A stretch of DNA of 64,000 nt from NCBI GenBank assembly GCA_015065845.1, contig SVPQ01000004.1, positions 62,001 to 126,000 of the forward strand, written 5' to 3'. Made by a program: the position numbers and the translations under genes. The notes under the pieces were generated by a model. That model was not told the origin of the DNA, did no database searches, and saw nothing but the letters and a program-made list of their open reading frames with translations. Below, one piece after another: positions 25,845 to 33,815 of this stretch. Each line of letters begins with the position of its first letter. The first letter of the stretch is position 1. This DNA is from Oscillospiraceae bacterium. Lineage in GTDB: Bacteria > Bacillota > Clostridia > Oscillospirales > Acutalibacteraceae.

Positions 25845-27908
25845 TTACACTATATATTCAAAAAAATTAAAAATCTGATTTAAAAAAGCACAAATTATTG
25901 CACCTAAAGCAGTTGGTAACAGGAATGAAATAAGCAACCATTTTATACTTTTGGTTTCTTTAAATATAGTGATAAGTGTTGTAGCACACGGAAAATGAAA
26001 GACTGAAAACATTATAAAACAAATAGCGGTTTTAATACTCCAGTTATTCTCTATAAGAATTCTACTTATAATTTCTGCACTTTCAATAGAAATAAGTTCT
26101 TTATTATCTGAGTAGGTCATTAAAACTATTGGAAGAACAATTTCATTTGCAGGAATTCCAAGTATAAATGATGTAAGTATTTCACCATCAAGCCCTAAAA
26201 AAGCACCTACCGGGGAAAGAAATGAAATAATGCTCTCTAAAATTATTTTATTCCCGCAATTCAGCAACAACCAGATAATTATACCAGCAGGAAAAGCTAC
26301 TACCGCTGCCCTGCCTAAGACAAAAATTGTTCTGTTTAATAATGACCTTGTTATTACTTTCGTTATCTGTGGTTTTCTGTAAGATGGCAATTCTAATATA
26401 TAATGTGACTTTTCACCTTTTAAAATAGTTTTAGAAAGCAGGTTTGAAACAAATAAAGTTACTGCAATACTAAAAACGATAATACCCGACAAGAATAATG
26501 CACTCAAAAATTCGCTACCTGTTGAAGATAAAGAAATAAAAAAAATTGAAATAAGTTTAATTATTGCTGGAAATCTGCCATTACAAGGAGTGAAACTGTT
26601 TGTCAGTATTGCTATGAGGCGTTCTCTTTTCGAGTCAATAATTCTTGCACCAGTTACACCCACACAGTTACAACCAAAACCCATACAGATTGTTAACGCT
26701 TGTTTGCCTGAAGTTTTTGCTTTTTGAAACTTACTGTCTAAAACATAAGTAATTCTTGGTAAAACGCCTAAGTCTTCAAGTATTGTAAAAAGTGGGAAAA
26801 ATATTGCCATTGGTGGTAGCATAACAGAAACTACCCAACCAAGCACTCTGTAACCACCTTTTATAAACATGTCATTAAAAAATTGCGAAACACCGATATT
26901 TCCAAAGAATTCATATAATACTCTTTCGGAATTTGTAAAAAATTCCATTAACAGTGAAGACGGTATATTAGCACCAACAATGGTAATATAAAAAACAAGA
27001 AACAGAATTATCCCCAATACTAGATATGAAGTATATTTGCCGGTTATAAACTTATCAATTTTTAAATCTTTTCTTATATTGGTCTTTTCTTTTGATAATG
27101 TAACTCTGTCTGACACTTTAGTTGCTTCGTTATATAAATTTTCTGCTATAAGTTCAGAGAATTCTTCTTTATCAATTCCATTTTCGTTAAGAAACTTCCA
27201 AGATTTTTTGATTGCATTATTTATAAACTCGTTTTCTCTTAAATCATAACCCAAATAACTTTTTAAAGCAGAAAAGAAATCTTCATCACCATCTAAAAGT
27301 CTTAACGATAACCATCGTTTATCCAGTTCTTTTAAATCAAGTTTAAAAAGTACAGGGTAAATATATTCTAGTGATTGTTCGATTTCATTCTGATATTTTA
27401 TTCTTTTAGTATTCTTATTACTTTTTTCTTCAAGTGCATTTTTTATTTCATAAATCCCCTCTTCTTCTCTTGCAGTTGTTCCGACCACTGTTACACCTAA
27501 TTCATACGAGAGTAACTGTAAATCAATATCTATACCTTTTTTCTTAGCTTCATCAAGTAAATTTACACAAACTACAGTATTTTTATTCAGTTCTAAAATC
27601 TGATAAACAAAATAAAGATTTCTTTCAAGTGAAGTAGCATCACATACAATTAAAATTTTATTACTTTCTGAAAAGCACAGAAAATCTCTCGCTACACTTT
27701 CTTCTGCAGAATGAGGAATTAAAGAATAAGTACCTGGTACATCAACAATCTCGTAAATTTTATTATTATGTTTATATTCACCTGAAAACACACCAACAGT
27801 TTTACCAGTCCAGTTACCTGTGTGTTGCTTTAACCCAGTTAACGCATTAAAGACTGTACTTTTCCCTACATTTGGGTTACCTGCTAGAGCTATTTTAATT
27901 TTTTCCAC
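25845..27908 (-). CDS. feoB: Ferrous iron transporter B
   Basis: FeoB imports Fe(II) across the cytoplasmic membrane. The protein (about 687 residues from GTG 27908) has an N-terminal G domain with GNPNVGKSTVFNALTG (G1), DVPGTYSLIP (G3) and NLLDEAKKKGID (G4). A helical GDI-like region follows, then about eight or more membrane helices. The first Gate segment contains MGFGCNCVGVTGARI with the conserved cysteines. The frame overlaps feoA; GTG 27908 is chosen because it puts the G domain at the very N-terminus as in relatives, but GTG 27923 is possible. Upstream feoA and the divergent spacer suggest an iron-controlled unit. Confidence 0.94.
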   Translation of the reverse strand: MEKIKIALAGNPNVGKSTVFNALTGLKQHTGNWTGKTVGVFSGEYKHNNKIYEIVDVPGTYSLIPHSAEESVARDFLCFSESNKILIVCDATSLERNLYFVYQILELNKNTVVCVNLLDEAKKKGIDIDLQLLSYELGVTVVGTTAREEEGIYEIKNALEEKSNKNTKRIKYQNEIEQSLEYIYPVLFKLDLKELDKRWLSLRLLDGDEDFFSALKSYLGYDLRENEFINNAIKKSWKFLNENGIDKEEFSELIAENLYNEATKVSDRVTLSKEKTNIRKDLKIDKFITGKYTSYLVLGIILFLVFYITIVGANIPSSLLMEFFTNSERVLYEFFGNIGVSQFFNDMFIKGGYRVLGWVVSVMLPPMAIFFPLFTILEDLGVLPRITYVLDSKFQKAKTSGKQALTICMGFGCNCVGVTGARIIDSKRERLIAILTNSFTPCNGRFPAIIKLISIFFISLSSTGSEFLSALFLSGIIVFSIAVTLFVSNLLSKTILKGEKSHYILELPSYRKPQITKVITRSLLNRTIFVLGRAAVVAFPAGIIIWLLLNCGNKIILESIISFLSPVGAFLGLDGEILTSFILGIPANEIVLPIVLMTYSDNKELISIESAEIISRILIENNWSIKTAICFIMFSVFHFPCATTLITIFKETKSIKWLLISFLLPTALGAIICAFLNQIFNFFEYIV

Positions 27909-28149
27909 CGAAACTCTCACCACACTCTGAAACAAAAATTTTTTCAGCATCACAATTCCTTAAAGCAATTACGCTCCCCTTTATTAAATATGCCCGTGGA
28001 TTACCAGACGGACTACTATGCAGAACTTTGATTTTACTGTTTTTTATAAGTCCTATATCTCTTAATCGTTGTTTTAAACAAATATCAGTATTTATATCTA
28101 CCACTAAAGCAGTTTCACCAATTTTTAAATCATATAAAGTCATTTGCAT
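27895..28149 (-). CDS. feoA: Ferrous iron transport protein A
   Basis: FeoA is a small SH3-like cytoplasmic protein that supports FeoB. It has 84 residues from ATG 28149. The protein shows LYDLKIGETALVVDINT, LKQRLRDIGLIKNSKIKVL and PRAYLIKGSVIALRNCDAEKI, the complete FeoA domain. ATG 28149 lies 9 nt after AAGGAG; ATG 28143 is 15 nt away, and the frame's upstream TTG touches the ribosome site, so 28149 fits best. It overlaps feoB by 14 bp. FeoC is not seen. Confidence 0.92.
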   Translation of the reverse strand: MQMTLYDLKIGETALVVDINTDICLKQRLRDIGLIKNSKIKVLHSSPSGNPRAYLIKGSVIALRNCDAEKIFVSECGESFGGKN

Positions 28150-28177
28150 CGCGCTCAACTCCTTTTATTAATATATG

Positions 28178-28192
28178 AAGAAATTTTTTCTT
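28178..28192. promoter_or_regulatory. Possible operator upstream of feoAB (AAGAAA-TTT-TTTCTT)
   Basis: A perfect 6-bp inverted repeat with a 3-bp centre lies 29 bp before the feoA start, in the region divergent from the membrane protein gene. An iron regulator of the Fur or DtxR type would be expected here, but the site does not closely match either consensus and AT-richness makes chance likely. Confidence 0.25.
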
Positions 28193-28200
28193 GGTGAATA

Positions 28201-28228
28201 TTGCATTTTTATAAAATAATGATAAAAT
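28201..28228 (+). promoter_or_regulatory. Promoter for the membrane protein/kinase/epimerase operon
   Basis: TTGCAT (28201-28206) and TAAAAT (28223-28228) are separated by 16 bp and lie 31 bp before the ATG at 28260. Confidence 0.6.
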
Positions 28229-28259
28229 AGAAGTATTAAAAATTTTCAGGTGTTAACTT

Positions 28260-28859
28260 ATGAAGATAAATAACAAAACAGGTTTCTTTTTTTCTGTTAT
28301 CTCATATTTTATTGTTACATTTTTAGATTTATATTTCACATATATTGCAACACCAAATTTAGAACTTGAAGGCAACCCGCTTTATAATGTTTTATTCTTT
28401 GGTTGGCAAGGTCTTATAACGATAAATGTAGTCACATTTTTATTTTATTGTCTTGTTGCTTATTATGGTTTTATAGGTTATAAAAGACCTGTTACCAACG
28501 AAACCGATTTAAAAAAGTATTTATCTTACATTTCATTCGGCGATGCAGACAAATATGTTTCTATGATGTGGAAAATCCCGAAATACTGGGGTCCGCAGAT
28601 TGCGTGTCTTTGTTGGTCGGTTGCAGTTATTCTCCCATTTGCAAGACTTTTTATAGTTGCAATGTGGTTTTTTATGATTTTAGATATTGATGCAAAAATT
28701 TTTTTTACAATAGTCGGGGCAATTCCAATGGGAAGAATAGACTTTTTAGTTGCAATTCCCGGTGCGTGGATATTGTCATTTGTATGGATAGCAAAAGAAT
28801 TTAAACTTAATCTTAAAGATATTGAAAAAAGACAAAAAGAAGGTAAATTAAGTGACTGA
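28260..28859 (+). CDS. Polytopic membrane protein, function unknown
   Basis: This 199-residue protein is not recognised. About four hydrophobic segments are visible: 10-32 (FFFSVISYFIVTFLDLYFTY), 50-72 (GLITINVVTFLFYCLVAYYG), 112-140 (QIACLCWSVAVILPFARLFI) and 145-180. Between the second and third lies a polar loop with KKYLSYISFGDADKYVSMMWKIPKYWG. The C-terminus is charged and cytoplasmic-looking. The gene starts a three-gene plus-strand operon and its 3' end overlaps the kinase gene by 8 bp, so the two products are made together. No catalytic motif is apparent. Confidence 0.7.
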   Translation: MKINNKTGFFFSVISYFIVTFLDLYFTYIATPNLELEGNPLYNVLFFGWQGLITINVVTFLFYCLVAYYGFIGYKRPVTNETDLKKYLSYISFGDADKYVSMMWKIPKYWGPQIACLCWSVAVILPFARLFIVAMWFFMILDIDAKIFFTIVGAIPMGRIDFLVAIPGAWILSFVWIAKEFKLNLKDIEKRQKEGKLSD

Positions 28860-29916
28860 TGAATTAAAACAGATTATAAATACACATATAAAAAAATATC
28901 CGAAGCAAGAGCTTCAGGATATTTTAAAAATGCTTTACCAGAATGAATTTGGTCCGAAGCACATAGCAAATAATGAAATTGAATGTTTTAAATCACTTTC
29001 TAAAGAATTTCAGACTGTCCAATATAATAAAGATGAAGAATTATTTGAAGATATAGGATGTAATGCTTTAAGACTTAATTTAAAGGCTATCCCGAGAGAT
29101 ACAGATTTGAATTACATAAATAAAATAATTGTTAAATCTGCCGATGATTTTTGTGGCACAAACGAAAAACTTGTCATTAAATTTGGCCTTTTGGTTGTTA
29201 TGGCTGAAAACAACGAGATTCCGTTTGATATACAGAGAGTAAGAGATGAAACAAATGCATTTGCAAAAAACGGTTTTAAACCTATAAGTCATAGTGATGT
29301 TTATAAAGAAAAATATACCCCGAGTTACAGAGTTATAAGTAAAAAATACAGAACACTTGTTGAAGCAATTATCGGCATAAGTAAACTTGATACTTCAAAA
29401 CAACACATTGTAATAAATATTGATGGAAACTCCGCTTCAGGAAAAACTTCTCTTGGTAATGAATTGACAAAACTTCTGAATGGTGAAATAGTTCATTGTG
29501 ATGATTTCTTTTTACCACCTGAATTACGAACTGAAGAAAGATTAAATGAAGCCGGTGGAAATATTCACTATGAAAGATTAAAGACTGAAGTTATTGATAA
29601 TTTAAGAAAATCAAAAGTTGTTTCTTACAAAGCTTTTGACTGTCAATCAGGCACATATAAAGAAAACAGATTTCTTATGAACAAGAAGTTTGTTATAATA
29701 GAAGGTGCTTACTCTTCTCACCCATACTTTGAGAACTATTCTGATTTTAAAATCTTTTTAACTTGTGACAAAGAAACACAAAGAGAAAGAATTTTAAAAC
29801 GCAATGGTGAAAAAATGCTTGAAAGATTTTTAAATGAATGGATTCCAAAAGAAGACAAATATTTTGAAAAATTTAAAACAGAAGAAACATCTGATTTAAT
29901 TATAAGGAGTGTTTAA
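28852..29916 (+). CDS. Two-domain P-loop kinase (uridine kinase-like C-terminal domain, novel N-terminal domain)
   Basis: This 354-residue protein starts at GTG behind AAGAAGG, inside the end of the membrane protein gene. The C-terminal half (about 184-354) is a small-molecule kinase of the uridine kinase/phosphoribulokinase type. It shows Walker A DGNSASGKTS (191-200), a substrate loop HCDDFFLPPELR, IIEGAYSSHPYF, and a lid RERILKRNGEKML. The N-terminal 180 residues (LQDILKMLYQNEFGPKHIAN, HSDVYKEKYTPSYRVI) form a separate domain that I do not recognise by name. The substrate may be a nucleoside or a sugar. The adjacent epimerase makes a sugar substrate worth considering, but this is inference. 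Confidence 0.78.
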   Translation: MTDELKQIINTHIKKYPKQELQDILKMLYQNEFGPKHIANNEIECFKSLSKEFQTVQYNKDEELFEDIGCNALRLNLKAIPRDTDLNYINKIIVKSADDFCGTNEKLVIKFGLLVVMAENNEIPFDIQRVRDETNAFAKNGFKPISHSDVYKEKYTPSYRVISKKYRTLVEAIIGISKLDTSKQHIVINIDGNSASGKTSLGNELTKLLNGEIVHCDDFFLPPELRTEERLNEAGGNIHYERLKTEVIDNLRKSKVVSYKAFDCQSGTYKENRFLMNKKFVIIEGAYSSHPYFENYSDFKIFLTCDKETQRERILKRNGEKMLERFLNEWIPKEDKYFEKFKTEETSDLIIRSV

Positions 29917-29917
29917 A

Positions 29918-31075
29918 ATGAATTTTAAAAATGACTTAGTAAACAATATCTTACCTTTCTGGTTAAAAGACGCTATTGACTATGAAAATGGTGGTATTTA
30001 CACTTGTCTTGACAAAGATGGCAACATTTACGGAACAGACAAAAGTGTATGGTTTCAAGGCAGAGCATTGTGGGTATTTTCAAAAGCATATAACTGCATT
30101 GAAAAGAATGAAGAATACTTAAAAGCAGCAAAAAATATTTATAAATTCTTCCCCAAATGTACTGACACAGATGGCAGAATGTTTTTCACAGTAACTTCTG
30201 ACGGTCGCGAATTACAAAAAAGAAGATATTATTTTTCAGAAACATTTGCGGCAATTGGTTGTGCAGAACTTTACAAAGCAACTGGTGACAAAGAAGTTTT
30301 AGAAAGTGCTGAAAAATATTTTACAGTTGCTTATGAGTGTTTTAAAGGAATAAGAAAAAACCCACCTAAAATCAACCCGGATAATCAACAGACAAAAGCA
30401 CTCTCACCTGTTATGATAATGCTTGCAACTGCACAGGTAATGAGAAGCGTTGAAGGTCTTTTTGACAAATACAACAAAATTGCAAAAGAATGTCTTGACG
30501 AGATTTTACACGGCGGTTACTTAACAGAAAGAGCATTACTTGAAAGTGTAAGCGTTGACGGTAAATTTATTGATTCACCTAACGGCAGAATTGTAAACCC
30601 AGGTCACTCACTTGAAGCAGCGTGGTTTATTTTAGCAGAAGGTATTGTCACAAAAAATGACGAAGCAATTGAAGCCGCAAAGAAAATTATTGACATAACT
30701 TTACCACTTGGTATTGATAAAAAGCACGGCGGTCTTATTGCATTTACAGATTTAGATGGCAAACCACCAGTTCAACTTGAATGGGATATGAAACTCTGGT
30801 GGCCACAATGCGAAACAATGATTGCTTTAAGACTTGCTCACACAGTATTTAAAGATGATAAATATTTAAATCTCTACAACGAATTCAAAGAATATTGTGA
30901 AAAATATTTTGTTGATAATGAAAGTGGCGAATGGTACGGTTATCTGCACTATGACAACACCGTTTCAACTACATTAAAAGGTAACATTTTCAAAGGACCT
31001 TTCCACATTCCGAGACTCTATATAATTATGGCGATGATGGATGAGTTCGGTGGCATTGAAGAATATATGAAATAA
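29918..31075 (+). CDS. AGE-family (N-acylglucosamine 2-epimerase-type) sugar epimerase/isomerase
   Basis: This protein (385 residues from ATG 29918, behind AAGGAG; the frame's earlier GTG touches the ribosome site) has the alpha6/alpha6-barrel pattern of the AGE superfamily. Examples are FWLKDAIDYENGGIYTCLDKDG, WFQGRALWVFSKAYN, RRYYFSETFAAIGCAELYKA, IVNPGHSLEAAWFILAEG, LEWDMKLWWPQCETMIALRLA and LHYDNTVSTTLKGNIFKGPFH. The conserved histidines and the WWPQ-E segment used in catalysis are present. Family members include GlcNAc 2-epimerase, cellobiose 2-epimerase and mannose or sulfoquinovose isomerases; the substrate cannot be told apart here. The gene ends at a bidirectional terminator. Confidence 0.85.
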   Translation: MNFKNDLVNNILPFWLKDAIDYENGGIYTCLDKDGNIYGTDKSVWFQGRALWVFSKAYNCIEKNEEYLKAAKNIYKFFPKCTDTDGRMFFTVTSDGRELQKRRYYFSETFAAIGCAELYKATGDKEVLESAEKYFTVAYECFKGIRKNPPKINPDNQQTKALSPVMIMLATAQVMRSVEGLFDKYNKIAKECLDEILHGGYLTERALLESVSVDGKFIDSPNGRIVNPGHSLEAAWFILAEGIVTKNDEAIEAAKKIIDITLPLGIDKKHGGLIAFTDLDGKPPVQLEWDMKLWWPQCETMIALRLAHTVFKDDKYLNLYNEFKEYCEKYFVDNESGEWYGYLHYDNTVSTTLKGNIFKGPFHIPRLYIIMAMMDEFGGIEEYMK

Positions 31076-31119
31076 AAAACGAATGCTGAGCATTACACTT
31101 GCTCAGCATTCAATTTTTT
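31074..31119. terminator. Bidirectional Rho-independent terminator
   Basis: A perfect 11-bp stem (31081-31091 with 31101-31111) with a 9-nt loop has a T-run on both strands: 31114-31119 on plus and 31074-31079 read on minus. It ends the epimerase operon and the TIR operon. The TIR gene's stop codon (31093-31095) is in the loop. Confidence 0.87.
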
Positions 31120-32991
31120 AATTTCTTGTTGTTCTTTTAATGTTTCAATATCACATTCGCTTATTTTTCTGTTTAAGGTTTGAATTTCTTTTAATTTTTC
31201 ACTGACTGTAAAATTATAATTTTTCTTCATAAAAAGCCACTCTTTTAAGCAGAAAATAAAACCAATGAATGGGTAAATAAAAAATATTACTTTATATTTT
31301 TTACCTTTAACACCTTTTTTCATAAACAGATAAACTTCCACTAAGTACCATATATATGCACCGAAAGTAAGAAAAGCAAAAATTTCTGAAAGTGATTGGT
31401 TTACCTCACCATTTAAACTGATAATCGTTGTCGAAATAAAAGCAGGAATAAACATTGCAACCTGAGAAGCAGTCAGTCTTTTAAGACTTAAAGCCTTTCT
31501 TCTGTGGTACTGCTCTTTACATTCTTCGAGTGCTTTGTTAAGAGCGACTTTATCTTTTTCGAGTTCGTTTATTCTTATATTCTTTCTGCAGATACTATTC
31601 TTTATAGCGGCAATTCTACAATTTTCACTTGTAATATCATTAATATTACTGTTGCAAATATCAATTTTCTCTTGTGAATCTTTGTAATTTTCAAGCATCT
31701 CAAAAATTGAAATTACAGAATTATATTCATCAATTGTCGTAGCAGTTGCCAAATTTTCACAAGCGATATTATATTTGTACTCTTTCCATACTGAAAGATA
31801 CTCATCAAGCTCTTTCTTTAATGTGTCATCAGCAAAACGAACTGCTTTCTGATAATCTTTATTGCAAGTATATTGCTTTTCACAATCAGACAAATCGCGT
31901 CTTTTTCTTAAAGAGTTTTCTGCAAGAACTTTTACAAGATATCCTTCAGCACACTCAGGGTTTGTATCAAGCACTTTTTCTGCATATTCGTCTGCATCTT
32001 TAAATTCGCCATCTTCAAGAAACATAAACGCTCTTTTCAACAACGGTTCAATAGCGGTAGGACCTGAATTAATTATAACTGTTTCAGTAACAGTATCTTT
32101 TTCGATATACTTCTCAATACTGTTTGCAAGATTTTTAAAGAAAGTAACCTCACCCATATCAAGAGCCTGAAGATTTTTGAATTCTTGTGGCATATCGTAA
32201 GCGTCCAAACCCTTAAAACAAGGAATAAGATGCTTATCTTTATCAGTTGCCATCATCGAAAGATAGCGTCCCCATTCATTTTTTACCCAAACCGAATCAA
32301 AATACTCGAACTTTGTACCAATACAGAGCATTACTTTTGCACTTTTTAAAGCGGCATAAATATATGGTTCATACTCAGTTCCTGCTTTGTCGCGCAAAGT
32401 AACTCTTGAAAAGAAAACATTATAATCTTCTTTTACTAATTCGGTGTAAATATCTTGTGCCAACAGACTATCTTCGGTTCTGTTACCATTTTCGTCTGTC
32501 TCTTTGTAACAGATAAAAACATCGTAAGGGTCTTCGTTTCCAACAATTGAAAGAATACTTTTCTGAATTCTGTCAATTGTTTTTGCTTCTTCACAGTACA
32601 GTGCTTTTGCTTCAACACCTGAATATTCACACGCTTTTTCAAAGTTTTTGTCATTTAAAATTGACACCGGAACAGTTCTGTGACAAGTTGGTATTTTCCT
32701 TGCAGTTTTCTTGTCATCTACATACTCAATACCATATTTACAAAGCACAAGACCCCAGTAACTTTCTGGTTCTTCAGGGAATTCAGCAACAATTGACTCG
32801 TAAACGCCTGCCGCTTTGTCAAACTCGTTATTGAATCTTAAGCGGTTAGCCCTGTTAAAAAGTTGAAGTTTCTTTTCATCATCAACTGTAGGAACAGTCT
32901 GCCTCGTTCCGCAATATTCACATTCACATACGGTAACATTCGTCTGAATCTGAAGGTCTCCACCGCACATTTTACATTTAAAAACTGCCAT
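31093..32991 (-). CDS. Zinc-ribbon/TIR-domain protein with C-terminal membrane segments (TIR paralogue 1)
   Basis: The protein has 632 residues from ATG 32991. Domains in order: zinc ribbon (FKCKMCGG and CEYCG, about 5-27); a TPR-like helical region (about 35-145, FDKAAGVYESIVAEFPEEPESYWGL spans one hairpin); TIR domain (about 156-290) with YDVFICYKE, VFFSRVTLRDKAG and the helix GTEYEPYIYAALKSAKVML. Glu208 in that helix aligns with the NAD-cleaving glutamate of SARM1-like TIRs. More TPR-like repeats, a coiled coil and two or three membrane helices (about 485-570) follow. It shares an operon with an SPFH protein and TIR paralogue 2. No ribosome site precedes ATG 32991: a repeat tract lies there, and TTG 33027 would add 12 residues. 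Activity is inferred. Confidence 0.82.
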   Translation of the reverse strand: MAVFKCKMCGGDLQIQTNVTVCECEYCGTRQTVPTVDDEKKLQLFNRANRLRFNNEFDKAAGVYESIVAEFPEEPESYWGLVLCKYGIEYVDDKKTARKIPTCHRTVPVSILNDKNFEKACEYSGVEAKALYCEEAKTIDRIQKSILSIVGNEDPYDVFICYKETDENGNRTEDSLLAQDIYTELVKEDYNVFFSRVTLRDKAGTEYEPYIYAALKSAKVMLCIGTKFEYFDSVWVKNEWGRYLSMMATDKDKHLIPCFKGLDAYDMPQEFKNLQALDMGEVTFFKNLANSIEKYIEKDTVTETVIINSGPTAIEPLLKRAFMFLEDGEFKDADEYAEKVLDTNPECAEGYLVKVLAENSLRKRRDLSDCEKQYTCNKDYQKAVRFADDTLKKELDEYLSVWKEYKYNIACENLATATTIDEYNSVISIFEMLENYKDSQEKIDICNSNINDITSENCRIAAIKNSICRKNIRINELEKDKVALNKALEECKEQYHRRKALSLKRLTASQVAMFIPAFISTTIISLNGEVNQSLSEIFAFLTFGAYIWYLVEVYLFMKKGVKGKKYKVIFFIYPFIGFIFCLKEWLFMKKNYNFTVSEKLKEIQTLNRKISECDIETLKEQQEIKKLNAEQV

Positions 32992-33031
32992 ATAGTCAAT
33001 GCATAATTCACAATGCATAATGCACAATGAT
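32992..33031. repeat. Short A/T-rich repeat tract (TGCATAATTCACAATGCATAATG-like) at the 5' end of TIR gene 1
   Basis: Units of the form (A/G)CATAATTCACAA and GCATAATGCACAA follow each other and form small inverted repeats. The tract lies exactly between the conserved start codon of the TIR protein and a plausible AAAGG ribosome site at about 33038-33042. A related tract with the same spacing of AATTC and AATGC units is at 46511-46545. Confidence 0.55.
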
Positions 33032-33104
33032 TTTATGCCTTTGCCCCCTTGATTTTTTCGTAAGTTGTTTTAACAATGCTATTAAGAATCTTGTTAATTC
33101 TTAA

Positions 33105-33797
33105 TTATTTAAGCATTTTGCATTTGTTGTTTCTTTCTTCAACTAAAATCAAAAGTGCTTTTGAGGTTTCTTCGAGTGCTTCGCCACTTACAACGGCATT
33201 TTCAAATGCATTGAATTTATTTGTAATTTCACTTTCAAGTGAAGAAAGTGCATCATTTGTCATAGGGTCAGAGTAACGGATTGCTTCGTAAACACTGTTT
33301 GCAACTGCTTTTGCTTCAGTTGTTGTTGCTTTTGAAATGAGGGTTTCAGCATCAACAGTAAGATTTTTAATGAAAAATGTTTTTGCTTTTACTTTATCAT
33401 CAATTTTTGAAACCGTTTCTGCTACGAAATGTGATTTTAAAATAGCAACAACTGAAACTAAAGTTATAACTACTAAAACGAGTGCAGTAAGCCAATTCGG
33501 AACATCTGGAATTAACGCTAAAATAACTGCCGCTACAATTGTAACAAGAAGACTTATTAAACTTGTTGTTACAATTGGAATATTATAAAATATTTTTTGC
33601 TTGTTTTCTGGTTTAAACGCAAAGTAACCGCAACCGAGTTGTGCTATAAACATAATGTCACAGAAAATATTTGCAACAACAAATGAAGATGTAATTTCTG
33701 CACCTTCAATACTTACAACTGGAATGAAAGTCACTAAATTAAAAATTGCGAAACCAATTGCCCATATAAGAGCATAAATTTTAAATGATGTTTTCAT
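33105..33797 (-). CDS. Small membrane protein of the TIR/SPFH operon, function unknown
   Basis: This 230-residue protein is not recognised. The N-terminal half has four hydrophobic helices (about 7-29, 38-60, 72-95, 104-122). The C-terminal half (about 125-230) is cytoplasmic, helical and Glu/Ala-rich (TLISKATTTEAKAVANSVYE and EITNKFNAFENAVVSGEALE). The gene lies 18 bp after the SPFH gene and 113 bp before TIR gene 1, all on one strand. A small hairpin (33082-33104) follows the stop. Its position between an SPFH scaffold and a membrane-anchored TIR protein suggests it is part of the same membrane assembly, which is inference. Confidence 0.65.
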   Translation of the reverse strand: MKTSFKIYALIWAIGFAIFNLVTFIPVVSIEGAEITSSFVVANIFCDIMFIAQLGCGYFAFKPENKQKIFYNIPIVTTSLISLLVTIVAAVILALIPDVPNWLTALVLVVITLVSVVAILKSHFVAETVSKIDDKVKAKTFFIKNLTVDAETLISKATTTEAKAVANSVYEAIRYSDPMTNDALSSLESEITNKFNAFENAVVSGEALEETSKALLILVEERNNKCKMLK

Positions 33798-33815
33798 AAT
33801 AATTACTCCTCAAAA

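Noticed and set aside
28152-28260. Clear Fur box before feoAB
   Set aside because: Only a short AT-rich inverted repeat is visible; it does not match the Fur or DtxR consensus well enough to claim.
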